A stretch of 32,139 bases of DNA, from assembly GCF_938046015.1 (NCBI RefSeq), contig NZ_CALIXW010000042.1, forward strand, positions 1 to 32,139. The letters are read 5' to 3'. The DNA is from an uncultured Porphyromonas sp. GTDB taxonomy: Bacteria > Bacteroidota > Bacteroidia > Bacteroidales > Porphyromonadaceae. Position 1 is the first letter of the stretch. Every line of letters begins with the position of its first letter. The translations under genes were made by a program, and so were the position numbers. Under the pieces are notes generated by a model that saw nothing but the letters and a program-made list of their open reading frames with translations, ran no database searches and was not told the origin of the DNA. Shown here piece after piece: positions 15,621-24,739 of the stretch.

Positions 15621-18600
15621 ATGAGTGCCCCCCCGCTAAAGATCTACACCGCCTCGGCAGGCTCGGGTAAGACCTATGCCCTCGTACGCGAATACCTGCG
15701 TCTCGCACTCGACGGAGACCCGCGCAGCTACCAAGGCATACAGGCTGTGACCTTCACCCGAAAGGCCACTGCGGAGATGAAGGAGCGTATCCTAGAGGAG
15801 CTCCATCAGCTGAGCCAAGGGCGCTCTCGTATGGCAGCCGAGCTCCTCAGGGAGCTCGGCTGCTCCTCGTCTGAGCTGGAGCGTCGCGCTCGCCTCATGC
15901 TGCGCACGCTGCTCGAGGAATACCAGCGCTTCAGGATACGCACGATCGACTCCTTCTTCCAGGAGCTCATCCGCAGCTTTGCCCATGAGCTTGGGCACAG
16001 CGGAGCGCTGCGTCTGGAGACGGATACGGCCTACGTCCACAGCTACGCCATCCAGGCTCTCTTCGCCGACATCGACCAGGGCAAGGCCGACAAGACCCTT
16101 AGGGACTGGATCATGCACCTAGCCCTGGATAGCATAGACCAAGGGCGGAGCATACGGGTTGAGACAGGGTTGAAGAACTTCGCAGGGCAGCTAGAGCGCG
16201 AGGCTGTGAAGAAGCAGCTGATCGCGGGCACCTTCCCTCATCACGAGGATCTGGACGCTCTGGAGCAGAGCCTCCGAGCCTATCGCGCCTGGGCTAAGGC
16301 AGAGGTCATGCGCATCTATCAGGGCTTCCTAGAGGAGCTGCAGCGGGCAGGGCTGACGCTCCAGGACCTCAGCTACGGCGAGCAGGGGGCGCTGGCAGCA
16401 GTGCTCCATGCCGCGAAGCTCGAGGGGACGAGCCTGCTCAAGGCTAAAGCCCCCCTGATGAGTGCCAAGCGCTGGCAGGAGTGGAAAGCCAAGGACTACA
16501 GCGCTGAGGCGCTGCTCAAGAAGGGGCAGGAGGGCAAGGCCGCAGGGCTCTCTGCGACGACCTTAGCAGAGCTCGGGAAGGCCTTCGACCAGCTCTGCCG
16601 CGACCATGCCCCTAGCCTCGAGGCGGTGACAGCGATGCTCAGGCAGCTGAGCTTCTACCGTCTCCTCATCAAGATCAAGGAGAAGCTGGACACGCTGCGC
16701 AATACGGAGCGCCTCAGCGTGCTGAGTGACGCGCCTACTCTGATCGCCCACCTGCTGCGGCATGTCGACCCCGGGCAGTCGCCCTTCTTCTACGAGCGTA
16801 TCGGCACGCGTATCGCGCACCACATGATCGACGAGTTCCAGGACACGAGCCAGATGCAGTACGAGAACTTCCTCCCGCTGCTGCGCGAGGCCGTGGGCAA
16901 CGGGCAGGACAGCCTCCTCGTTGGGGATGCCAAGCAGAGCATCTACCGCTTCCGCAATGCCGATAGCAGGCTCCTCTCGTCCGTCGGGAGCTACTTCGGC
17001 GAGGAGGCCGCCGAGACCATACCGTTGGATACGAACTGGCGAAGCACCCCTGAGGTCATCCACTTCAACAACACCCTCTATCCCGAGCTGGCACGCCTCT
17101 TAGCCGATCAGCAGCAGGTCGAGGAGAGTGGGCTCGGGGCGGCAGAGCAGCAGCGGCTGCGCCAGCTCATCGATCAGTCCTTCGGCATCTACAGCACCGA
17201 GCAGGTCGCCCAGCAGGTGCCCGAGGCACATGCCGAGCGTGCGGGGCTCGTCGCGTTGCACTATGTCGACCTCAGCGGAGCGCAGGAGGCGGAGCCTGAG
17301 CCCTCCGAGGCTGAAGGGAGTGAAGAGGGCGAAGTCGATGCCAGCAGCTACCGATCTATCATCCCCGTCATCCTTGACCTCCAGCACCGCGGCTATCGTC
17401 CCTGCGATATCGCTATCCTGGTGCGCGGCAGCAAGGAGGCTCAGGCTATCGCCAAGGTGCTGCAGACGACCGTCCTCACAAGAGAGGAGGCCGAGCGCTG
17501 TAGCCTCGACTTCACCTCTCAGGAGGCCCTCATCTTAGGTGGAGCCTATAGTGTAGGCTTCCTCATCGCTGTCTTCCGCTACATCGCCCAGCCTTTGTCG
17601 CGCTACCATCGTACGTACCTACAGCTCTACTACGAGCAGCTACGCCTGCAGAAGGGGCAGGAGTTAGGGTACGAAGAGGCTCCTCATCTCCCCGAGCTCG
17701 AGGAGGCGGGGGAGCTCGCTGAGTCCTTCCTCGCGACGCTGGCGCATGCTGGGCGGCGTGGACTCTTCGAGCTCGGCGAACTGCTGATCCATTACTTCGG
17801 TCGCCTGCTCCTTGAGGCGGAGGAGGCCTACGTGATCTTCTTCCTCGAGCTCCTCCAGCAGCACGAGGCGCATGAGGGCTCGGATCTAGCGGCCTTCCTC
17901 AGCTACTGGGATGAGCGCGGATCGGGGCTGACCATTGTCGCCCCAGAGGACGAGCGCAACCTCCGCCTCATGACGATCCACAAGTCCAAGGGGCTGGACT
18001 TCCCCGCTGTCCTGCTCCCTGACCTCGACTGGAAGATCTATGACGGAGGGCGGCGAGCTGAGATGCTGTGGTGCCCCCTCAAGCGGGAGCGCTTCCCCGA
18101 GGAACTCCAGCTGCCTATGCGCCGCGATGAGGAGCTGGGGGCGGTGCCGCGCGTGGCCTACGTCCCCGTGGAGGCGACCAGTAGCCTCGCCTATAGCACC
18201 TTTGCCCCCGAGTACTATGAGGATCGTGTGAACCGCGCCCTAGATGCCCTCAATCTCCTCTATGTGGCGACGACACGCCCCGCCCGAGAGCTCCATCTGT
18301 GGCTGCCTCAGCCCGAGGAGGCCAAGGAGAAGCCCCAGGCAAGCACAGTGGCCGAGCTCCTCACGATACTGGGGCTAGAGGAATTGCTCTCGAGCCTCGG
18401 AGGCTCCTCCCCGCGCTTTGTGACGACCCCAGCTACAGATCCGCTGGCCTATAGCCTACCCGAGCTCCCAAGCTATAGCCCGAAGGGAACAGCGGCGGAG
18501 GAAGGTCAGCCCCTGCGTATCCAGCAGCTAGAGGCCTATCCCTCGAGTCGGCGTATCGCTGTCCTTAGGGAGGGCCTGGACCACTTCATCGAGGACAGCC

Positions 18601-19043
18601 CCATACGCAATGGCCGTGTGATGCACGGCATCCTCGAGCGTATCACGACGACGGCTGATATCTCCGCTGCCCTGGATGAGGCGGTGCTGGATGGCCTCGT
18701 CAGTGAGGAGCACCGTCCCAGCATCCAGGTGCAGCTCGAGGCGATCACGACTGCGGAGGCGACGCGGCGCTGGTTCGACGGATCGGGACGTGTGCGTACC
18801 GAGGCTACGATCATCGGTGGGGAGCGTCACGAGGTACGCCGCCCAGATCGTATCGTCTTCTACGAGGACGAGCAAGGGGAGCGGGTCGAGCTGGTAGACT
18901 ATAAGTTCGGCAAGCCTCAGCCTGGCTATCCCGCGCAGGTGCGCCGCTACATGCAGCTGATGCGTGCTATGGGCTACGAGCGCGTGACGGGCTACCTCTG
19001 CTACATCACCGAAGGCGAACTCCAGGTCAAGCTCATTAGCTAG
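15621..19043 (+). CDS. addA: UvrD/RecB-type helicase-nuclease (AddA-like)
   Basis: ATP-dependent DNA end-processing enzyme for recombinational repair. The 1140-residue product combines an SF1A helicase and a RecB-family nuclease. Helicase marks are Walker A ASAGSGKT (11-18), motif II DEFQDTS (404-410), LLVGDAKQSIYRFR just after it, and YVATTR (881-886). The C-terminal nuclease has His1002 (RVMHGIL), Asp1076 (RRPDRIVF) and Asp1093-Tyr-Lys1095 (LVDYKFG), so all catalytic positions appear intact. An acidic insert (QEAEPEPSEAEGSEEGE) lies around residue 555. AddB, the usual partner, is not adjacent on either side within the window. It is the last gene of its operon, followed by a strong terminator. 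Confidence 0.9.
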   Translation: MSAPPLKIYTASAGSGKTYALVREYLRLALDGDPRSYQGIQAVTFTRKATAEMKERILEELHQLSQGRSRMAAELLRELGCSSSELERRARLMLRTLLEEYQRFRIRTIDSFFQELIRSFAHELGHSGALRLETDTAYVHSYAIQALFADIDQGKADKTLRDWIMHLALDSIDQGRSIRVETGLKNFAGQLEREAVKKQLIAGTFPHHEDLDALEQSLRAYRAWAKAEVMRIYQGFLEELQRAGLTLQDLSYGEQGALAAVLHAAKLEGTSLLKAKAPLMSAKRWQEWKAKDYSAEALLKKGQEGKAAGLSATTLAELGKAFDQLCRDHAPSLEAVTAMLRQLSFYRLLIKIKEKLDTLRNTERLSVLSDAPTLIAHLLRHVDPGQSPFFYERIGTRIAHHMIDEFQDTSQMQYENFLPLLREAVGNGQDSLLVGDAKQSIYRFRNADSRLLSSVGSYFGEEAAETIPLDTNWRSTPEVIHFNNTLYPELARLLADQQQVEESGLGAAEQQRLRQLIDQSFGIYSTEQVAQQVPEAHAERAGLVALHYVDLSGAQEAEPEPSEAEGSEEGEVDASSYRSIIPVILDLQHRGYRPCDIAILVRGSKEAQAIAKVLQTTVLTREEAERCSLDFTSQEALILGGAYSVGFLIAVFRYIAQPLSRYHRTYLQLYYEQLRLQKGQELGYEEAPHLPELEEAGELAESFLATLAHAGRRGLFELGELLIHYFGRLLLEAEEAYVIFFLELLQQHEAHEGSDLAAFLSYWDERGSGLTIVAPEDERNLRLMTIHKSKGLDFPAVLLPDLDWKIYDGGRRAEMLWCPLKRERFPEELQLPMRRDEELGAVPRVAYVPVEATSSLAYSTFAPEYYEDRVNRALDALNLLYVATTRPARELHLWLPQPEEAKEKPQASTVAELLTILGLEELLSSLGGSSPRFVTTPATDPLAYSLPELPSYSPKGTAAEEGQPLRIQQLEAYPSSRRIAVLREGLDHFIEDSPIRNGRVMHGILERITTTADISAALDEAVLDGLVSEEHRPSIQVQLEAITTAEATRRWFDGSGRVRTEATIIGGERHEVRRPDRIVFYEDEQGERVELVDYKFGKPQPGYPAQVRRYMQLMRAMGYERVTGYLCYITEGELQVKLIS

Positions 19044-19104
19044 CCTGCCCCTCGCAGGTGCTTGAGGTGAGCTCCTTGGCAACTCCTTCCCTAATTACGG
19101 AAGC

Positions 19105-19148
19105 CGCCCCGAGTCCTCTACGGAGGTCTCGGGGCGACTGCCTTTTTA
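19105..19148 (+). terminator. addA operon terminator
   Basis: CGCCCCGAG (19105-19113) pairs with CTCGGGGCG (19128-19136), with an inner CCTC/GAGG stem closing a TACG loop. ACTGCC and then TTTTT follow. It is a classical intrinsic terminator 60 bp after addA. Confidence 0.9.
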
Positions 19149-19295
19149 GGGCTTGCCTCACTTAGGCTAGGGGGAATGTGCCTCTTAGTCTTTGCTTTGG
19201 CTACCTCGCCTTGTTCTGTTAGGATAGGTTTGAGTTCTCATCCAAGGTATCCCAGCCAAGGAGCTAAGTGAGTCAAGTGCTTCGTCCTAGTGCTT

Positions 19296-19377
19296 TGAGG
19301 GATATCAGTCAGGGTGCTGAGGGACGTCCTTCACGACGCTCAGGGATAGCCGTCAGCTCCCTGACTGATATCCCTCA
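19296..19377 (+). repeat. Four-unit 22-bp palindrome array (copy D)
   Basis: Units begin at 19296, 19318, 19340 and 19362: TGAGGGATATCAGTCA, TGAGGGACGTCCTTCA, TCAGGGATAGCCGTCA, TGACTGATATCCCTCA. Spacers are GGGTGC, CGACGC and GCTCCC. Centres are ATAT, ACGT, ATAG, ATAT. It ends 110 bp upstream of the promoter of the barrel gene. The first unit is identical to the first unit at 29601. Confidence 0.92.
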
Positions 19378-19487
19378 CGAGCCTCCTCCCTAGAGGGGCG
19401 TGCTGCTTGGGACTGCTTCGTCTAGCTGCTCTCCACAAGGGAGAGGCAGGGGCTGCGACCGCATCACAGCTTACCCAATGCTTGTGC

Positions 19488-19517
19488 TTTGCTGACTGAG
19501 GAGAAATCGTACCTTTG
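19488..19517 (+). promoter_or_regulatory. Promoter of the outer-membrane barrel gene
   Basis: TTTG (19488-19491), an 18-bp spacer and TACCTTTG (19510-19517) match the Bacteroidetes -33/-7 consensus on both elements. It implies a leader of about 60 nt. Confidence 0.8.
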
Positions 19518-19581
19518 TCGTGACAGAGCTCTCGCTTGGGCTCTGACAAAGGAACAAGTAACCCACATTATTTGGAAAGGT

Positions 19582-20265
19582 ATGAAGAAGATGATTCTCG
19601 CCGCAGCGCTCGCTGTAGCTGCGGTCGGATCCCTACAGGCACAGCATCATCCCGAGGGACAGAGTCCTAAATGTCCACGGAGCTGTCTCCCCTTGACTCC
19701 CAGCTGCTGCAAGGGACAGTCTGGACTCAAGGCAAGCAAGGGTAAGGTGACCACTGAGTTCGCCCTCTCACTCAAGGGGAGTAATCCTTTGCTGCAGCTG
19801 CAGGGCGGGTCACAGGTCTCGGGATTCGGTACGGGCGCGCTGCGTGCCCGCTACTTCCTACAGGATCAGCTAGCGCTACGTGGTAGCCTAGGGCTCGGCA
19901 TCACGAGCGAGGAGGTGAATTCTCAGGAGGTGAGCAGCACGCTCTTTGACCTCGGCCTTGGTATCGAGAAGCACTTCGGCGGTACGCGTCGCCTATCCCC
20001 CTATGTAGGTGCCGACCTCAAGCTCTCGCTGCTGAACGCTGATACGAATGGCAGCGGCATCCATACGAATCAGCGCGAGGGGCATACCGTCGGGCTGAAC
20101 CTCCTGCTCGGTGCAGACTACTATGTCCTGCCTAAGATCTACGTCGGGGCAGAGGCTGGCCTTGGGCTGCACGTGGGGAGTATCGAGGCCGGAGGCCAGA
20201 AGGCTAGCTTCACCAACGTAGCTACCGGCATGCTCGGTGGCGTGCGCATCGGCTTCATCTTCTAG
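19582..20265 (+). CDS. Small outer-membrane beta-barrel protein
   Basis: A 227-residue secreted protein. I start at 19582, because MKKMILAAALAVAAVGSLQAQ is a clean signal peptide (likely cleavage after residue 19-21) and an upstream in-frame start would spoil it and overlap the promoter. The mature protein has alternating hydrophobic strands with many Gly and Tyr and ends GGVRIGFIF, a C-terminal Phe typical of outer-membrane barrels (OmpX/OmpW-like, PF13505-type fold). Oddity: directly after the signal peptide comes a short segment with four cysteines, Cys31, Cys35, Cys42 and Cys43. It has its own promoter and a terminator hairpin, so it is monocistronic. The function is unknown. Confidence 0.8.
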   Translation: MKKMILAAALAVAAVGSLQAQHHPEGQSPKCPRSCLPLTPSCCKGQSGLKASKGKVTTEFALSLKGSNPLLQLQGGSQVSGFGTGALRARYFLQDQLALRGSLGLGITSEEVNSQEVSSTLFDLGLGIEKHFGGTRRLSPYVGADLKLSLLNADTNGSGIHTNQREGHTVGLNLLLGADYYVLPKIYVGAEAGLGLHVGSIEAGGQKASFTNVATGMLGGVRIGFIF

Positions 20266-20303
20266 GACAGGCTTAGCTGCCGTCCTCTACGAAGCATAAC
20301 TAT

Positions 20304-20337
20304 AAGGGGGCGCTCTCCAGCTGGAGAGTGCCCCCTT
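20304..20337. terminator. Bidirectional terminator between the barrel gene and the phosphate transporter
   Basis: AAGGGGGCGCTCTCCAG is directly followed by its near-perfect complement CTGGAGAGTGCCCCCTT (one G-T wobble). It lies between two convergent genes, 38 bp after the barrel stop and 27 bp after the transporter stop. Confidence 0.85.
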
Positions 20338-20364
20338 GATACTTGTATGAGCTTAACTGGGCGG

Positions 20365-22608
20365 CTAGGCTTCCTCAGCCTCTTCGTCGAGGAGCTCCTG
20401 ACTGTAGCCTACCAGGTGACGGAGGTTGTTGAGCAGCTCATTGGTCTCGATGAGGAGGTTGAGGTAGACGAGAGAGGCGCGCAGATCCTCGCGGGCGATC
20501 TTGTGGGTGCGCTTCATCTGCGTCTTGCGCATGTCCTTAACGACGTTGCGCAGCTCCTTCCCCATGTTCTTAGCCTTCTTGGCATCCTCCATACGCTCGC
20601 TGGCGATGAGCTGATGCACCTGAGCTATGTAGTCCACGACACGGTCGCGGATGGGCTCGAACTCCTCACGGTAGGGCGCAGGGATGGGGTTGAAGTTGTT
20701 GTCCACGTGCTCGAAGCCGACTTCCGCCGCGCGCTCGAGGGCGTAGATCATCTGTAGGCAGGTGTTGGCCCCGAGGTGGAACCACATGTTGCGCTCCAGT
20801 ACATCCTCGTCGGAGGCCATACGGCGCAGCCCGATGGTCTCCTTGCGGCGCATGGTCTTGAAGGCGCGCTTGTGGTTCTCTAGGTGCTGGCGCAGCTTGC
20901 GCAGGGTCTTGAGATCCTCGTGGAAGATACCATTCGTCAGGGCTAGGTAGTCGGCACTGACTCGGTCGAGGAGCGTCGTCTGATTGAGGCGCACGTGCTC
21001 GGAGAGGAGCGTCCACATACGCTCGGGCGTCTCAGCATTGAGGATAGCGACGAAGAGCTCATCGTCACCATCGTCCTTCTTACGCTTGAGTAGGTGCGAG
21101 TTGAAGAGTAGGAAGAGGGCCACCCCGATCAGCACTACCATAGCGGGGAAGCCTCCGTAGCGCATGATCGTGGCGATGACCATGGCGATGATGAAGGCGG
21201 CGCCAGCGGTGACGAACCAGCCCCCGATGACACTCATCACCCCCGTCAGGCGTCCCACGGCGCTCTCACGTCCCCAGGCACGGTCGGCGAGCGAGGAGCC
21301 CATGGCGACCATGAAGGTGACGTAGGTCGTCGAGAGGGGGAGCTTCAGCGAAGTACCGACGGCAATTAAGAGACCTGAGAGGACGAGGTTGACCGAGGCA
21401 CGTACGAGGTCGAAGGCTGCGCCCTGCTCGAGGGTCAGCTCCTGCTTGTTGAAGCGCGAGTCGATCCACAGGCGTACGCGGCTGGGTATGGCATGCTCGA
21501 GGAAGTTGCCGATACCGCTGCTCGTGCGTACGAGGCCACGGGCGATGCGGGAGGAGCCGAAGGTCTCCTCACCGTCGTCCTGACGGGAGAGGTTGACCGA
21601 GGTCTTGATGACATTCTGCGCACTCTTGGAGAAGAAGAGGGCCAGTGTCATGATGATGCCCGATCCGAGGAGGAAGATGTAGGGGGTCTTGGCAGGGAGA
21701 TTATTGGCCGCCATGAGGTAGCTGTCGTAGGCTCCATTGCCATTGGCCACGTAGTCCTGATAGGCTGAGAGCCCCGAGAGAGGTACCCCGATGAAGTTCA
21801 CCAGGTCATTTCCCGCGAAGGCAAGGGAGAGGGCCAGCGTACCCGCCAGGACGATGATCTTGAGGATATTGATGCCGCACCAGTGCAGGACCTGCATCAG
21901 GGCGATGCTCACGGCGAGGCAGTAGCAGACCAGCTCTCCCGTGTGGGTATTGACCCAGTCCTTATAGGCGAAGGTCGACTCCTGCAGCCCCTTGATGAGC
22001 ATGAAGTAGACGATGGAGGTCAGGGCTATGCCACCGAAGATCCCTGCTAGGTAGGGGAGTGTCTTCTTATAGTTGAAGGAGAAGAGCACACGCGTGATCC
22101 ACTGCACGACCGAGCCAAAGAAGAAGGCTACAGCCACAGAGAGGAAGATGGCGATGATGACCTGCAGCGCCTTCGAGGTGTTCAGCATCTCGAGCATGGG
22201 CAGCGAGGGGTCGTCAATGCTCTTGAGCATAGCCATGCAGAAGGCTGCACCGAGGATCTCGAAGACCATGGATACCGTCGTCGAGGTGGGCAGCCCGAGC
22301 GTGTTGAAGATATTGATAAGGATGATGTCCGTGACGACCGCTGTGAGGCAGATCGTCATCACCTCCTGGAAGGTGAAGTAGGCGGGGTTGTAGATCCCGT
22401 TGCGCGCTACGTCCATCATCCCGTTACTGAGCGATGCCCCGAGGAAGATCCCTACGGCTGCTACCCCAAGGACGACCTTGAAGGGAGCTGCCTTAGCCCC
22501 AATAGCAGAGTTCAGGAAGTTCACAGCGTCGTTGCTCACTCCCGCCACTAGGTCGAAGCAGGCCAGGATCAAGAGGAAGCCCAGGATGCAGATGAAGATA
22601 ATTTCCAT
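20365..22608 (-). CDS. PiT-family inorganic phosphate transporter with PhoU-like C-terminus
   Basis: Inner-membrane low-affinity phosphate symporter of 747 residues. The two PiT repeats are visible: GVSNDAVNF (about 23-31) with GLPTSTTVS in the first, and GNDLVNFIGVPLSG and KLPLSTTYVTF in the second. About ten to twelve hydrophobic segments run to about residue 515. The last 210 residues are a helical, charged cytoplasmic domain resembling PhoU, which accounts for the length beyond the roughly 500 residues of E. coli PitA. It follows ligA by 46 bp in a minus-strand series and ends at a bidirectional terminator. No Pho-box or separate promoter is apparent. Confidence 0.93.
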   Translation of the reverse strand: MEIIFICILGFLLILACFDLVAGVSNDAVNFLNSAIGAKAAPFKVVLGVAAVGIFLGASLSNGMMDVARNGIYNPAYFTFQEVMTICLTAVVTDIILINIFNTLGLPTSTTVSMVFEILGAAFCMAMLKSIDDPSLPMLEMLNTSKALQVIIAIFLSVAVAFFFGSVVQWITRVLFSFNYKKTLPYLAGIFGGIALTSIVYFMLIKGLQESTFAYKDWVNTHTGELVCYCLAVSIALMQVLHWCGINILKIIVLAGTLALSLAFAGNDLVNFIGVPLSGLSAYQDYVANGNGAYDSYLMAANNLPAKTPYIFLLGSGIIMTLALFFSKSAQNVIKTSVNLSRQDDGEETFGSSRIARGLVRTSSGIGNFLEHAIPSRVRLWIDSRFNKQELTLEQGAAFDLVRASVNLVLSGLLIAVGTSLKLPLSTTYVTFMVAMGSSLADRAWGRESAVGRLTGVMSVIGGWFVTAGAAFIIAMVIATIMRYGGFPAMVVLIGVALFLLFNSHLLKRKKDDGDDELFVAILNAETPERMWTLLSEHVRLNQTTLLDRVSADYLALTNGIFHEDLKTLRKLRQHLENHKRAFKTMRRKETIGLRRMASDEDVLERNMWFHLGANTCLQMIYALERAAEVGFEHVDNNFNPIPAPYREEFEPIRDRVVDYIAQVHQLIASERMEDAKKAKNMGKELRNVVKDMRKTQMKRTHKIAREDLRASLVYLNLLIETNELLNNLRHLVGYSQELLDEEAEEA

Positions 22609-22654
22609 TACACGAGATAGAGAATATGCTAGAGAGTAGTGGTGAATGTCTGTA

Positions 22655-24739
22655 TTATGTCAGGGGGAAGAGGTCCTCTACTGGGCCCGCCGCTGTCGTA
22701 GACTCATCTGCCGAAGGAGTAGGTGACGCGGAGCCGATGAGCTCGAGGAAATCCGCTTCACTGAGGATGGTGATGCCGAGCTGCTCGGCCTTTGCGAGCT
22801 TCGCAGGGCCCATATTGGCTCCCGCTAGGACGTAGTCTGTCTTGCTCGAGATCGAGGAACTGTTCTTGCCGCCCAGCGACTCGATCATCTGCTTGTACTC
22901 CTCACGGCTGTGCTGGGTGAAGACTCCGCTGATGACGAAGCTCTTCCCCTCGATCTCTGCGTGCGCCTTCACCTCTAGGGGCTCCTCCTCGGGGAGGCGC
23001 TCCAGACTGAGGCCGAGCGTGTGGAGCTCAGCGATGAAGCGACAGTTGTCCTCCGAGGCGAAGAAGTCCACAACGCTCTGGGCGATGACCTTGCCGATAT
23101 CGGGCAGCTGGGTCAGCTCCTCGACGCTGGCCTTGGAGAGGGCGTCGACACTCGGATAGTAGCGTACGAGGGTCTTGGCCACCGTCTCACCGACGAAGCG
23201 GATGCCGAGGCCGAAGAGGAGGGCACGCAGGGGGCGCTCCTTGGAGGCAGCGATGCTCTCCACGAGGCGCGAGGCGCTGCGCTGCTGGAATCCCGGCAGT
23301 CCCAGCAGATCCTCTACGCTTAGTCTATAGAGGTCGGCGATATTCTTGACGAGGCCGTGCTCGAAAAGCAGCGCGATCGTCTCCTCCCCGATGTGGATGT
23401 CGGCAGCCTTGCGCCCAGCGTAGTGCTCGATACGTGCGGTCTGCTGGGGAGGGCAGCCCATCTGATTGGTGCAGTAATAGGCGGCCTCGCCCTCGGTACG
23501 ATGTAGTGGGGCGCCGCAGGCAGGGCAGTGGGTCGGAAAGAGGACGCGGGCTGCGCCGGGCTGACGCTCCTCGGAGGCGACGCCCACGATCTTGGGGATG
23601 ATCTCACCGCCCTTCTCCACGAAGACTTGATCCCCGAGGTGGAGGTCAAAGGAGGCGATGAAGTCGGCATTGTGTAGCGAGGCGCGGCGCACCTGTGTCC
23701 CCGAGAGGCTGACAGCATCGAGGTTGGCCACGGGGGTGACTGCCCCTGTGCGCCCGACCTGGAAGTCTACGGAGCGGAGCGTCGTCTTAGCCTGCTCGGC
23801 GGCGAACTTATAGGCAATAGCCCAGCGCGGGCTCTTGGCCGTGTAGCCCAGTTCCTCCTGCTCGGCGATGGAGTCGACCTTGAGCACGACGCCATCGGTA
23901 GCTACGGGCGCTTGATAACGAGCCACCTCCCAGTGGTCGAGGAACTCTAGGATGGCCTCGAGACTCGTACACTGCTGGATGGCGTGCGAGACCTTGAGTC
24001 CCCAGCTGCGGCAGAGCCCGAGACGCTCATAGTGGCTGTCGGGGAGCTCGGGGTGGGCGGGGACGTAGTAGAAGTAGGCGTCGAGCCTGCGCTCGGCGAC
24101 GACCTCGGGGTCGAGCTGCTTGAGCGTGCCGCTAGCTGCATTGCGCGGGTTGGCAAAGAGCGGTAGGCCTTCGGCTGCTCGTGCCGCATTGATGCGGTCG
24201 AACTCTGCGAAGGGCAGCAGGATCTCTCCGCGTACCTCAAGTTCGTCCGGCCAGCCTGTACCCTGTAGGCGCAGAGGGATGGAGCGGATCGTACGTACGT
24301 TCTTCGTCACGTCGTCGCCCATAGTCCCATCGCCGCGGGTGATGGCCTGCGTGAGGCGGCCCTGTTCGTAGATGAGTGAGATGGAGAGACCGTCGTACTT
24401 CAGCTCCGCGTCGATCGTGAAGCGCTTGCCGCCGAGCTCCTTCTCCACGCGCTGGTAGAAGGCCTCGACCTCCTCATAGCTGTAGGTGTTGCCTAGGGAA
24501 AGCATGGGGTAGCGGTGTGCTACCTGGACGAAGCCCTCCGTATTATCCGAGCCCACGCGCTGCGTCGGGGAGTCGGGGGTGATCAGCTCGGGGTGCTGCT
24601 GCTCTAGAGCCTCGAGCTCCTTGATCAGCTGATCGAAGTCGTAGTCCGATATGGTAGGGGAGGAGAGCACGTAGTAGGCATGCTCGTGCTGGGCGATGAC
24701 CCTACGCAGCTCCTCGATGTGCTCCTCTATTCGTTCCAT
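22655..24739 (-). CDS. ligA: NAD-dependent DNA ligase
   Basis: Joins nicked DNA in replication and repair using NAD+. The 694-residue product is typical in length. Domain Ia with AYYVLSSPTISDYDFDQL opens it, followed by the adenylation motif KYDG (114-117) with nucleophile Lys114. Next are the OB fold, a Cys4 zinc finger (Cys405, Cys408, Cys423, Cys429), helix-hairpin-helix repeats (LLGLPGFQQRSA, FVGETVAKTL, LTQLPDIGKVIA) and a C-terminal BRCT domain (SFVISGVFTQHSREEYKQMI). The start overlaps the end of the GNAT gene by 13 bp, so it is translated within the recR-led operon. Confidence 0.97.
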   Translation of the reverse strand: MERIEEHIEELRRVIAQHEHAYYVLSSPTISDYDFDQLIKELEALEQQHPELITPDSPTQRVGSDNTEGFVQVAHRYPMLSLGNTYSYEEVEAFYQRVEKELGGKRFTIDAELKYDGLSISLIYEQGRLTQAITRGDGTMGDDVTKNVRTIRSIPLRLQGTGWPDELEVRGEILLPFAEFDRINAARAAEGLPLFANPRNAASGTLKQLDPEVVAERRLDAYFYYVPAHPELPDSHYERLGLCRSWGLKVSHAIQQCTSLEAILEFLDHWEVARYQAPVATDGVVLKVDSIAEQEELGYTAKSPRWAIAYKFAAEQAKTTLRSVDFQVGRTGAVTPVANLDAVSLSGTQVRRASLHNADFIASFDLHLGDQVFVEKGGEIIPKIVGVASEERQPGAARVLFPTHCPACGAPLHRTEGEAAYYCTNQMGCPPQQTARIEHYAGRKAADIHIGEETIALLFEHGLVKNIADLYRLSVEDLLGLPGFQQRSASRLVESIAASKERPLRALLFGLGIRFVGETVAKTLVRYYPSVDALSKASVEELTQLPDIGKVIAQSVVDFFASEDNCRFIAELHTLGLSLERLPEEEPLEVKAHAEIEGKSFVISGVFTQHSREEYKQMIESLGGKNSSSISSKTDYVLAGANMGPAKLAKAEQLGITILSEADFLELIGSASPTPSADESTTAAGPVEDLFPLT

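Larger units (their letters stand above)
19044..19487. other. Intergenic region between addA and the beta-barrel gene
   Basis: This gene-free stretch of about 440 bp contains the addA terminator, an imperfect inverted repeat at 19197-19259 (TTGGCT/AGCCAA and CCTTG/CAAGG separated by 6x6 internal loops), a palindrome array at 19296-19377, and a small hairpin at 19426-19448 (CTGCTCTCC/GGAGAGGCAG). Confidence 0.7.
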
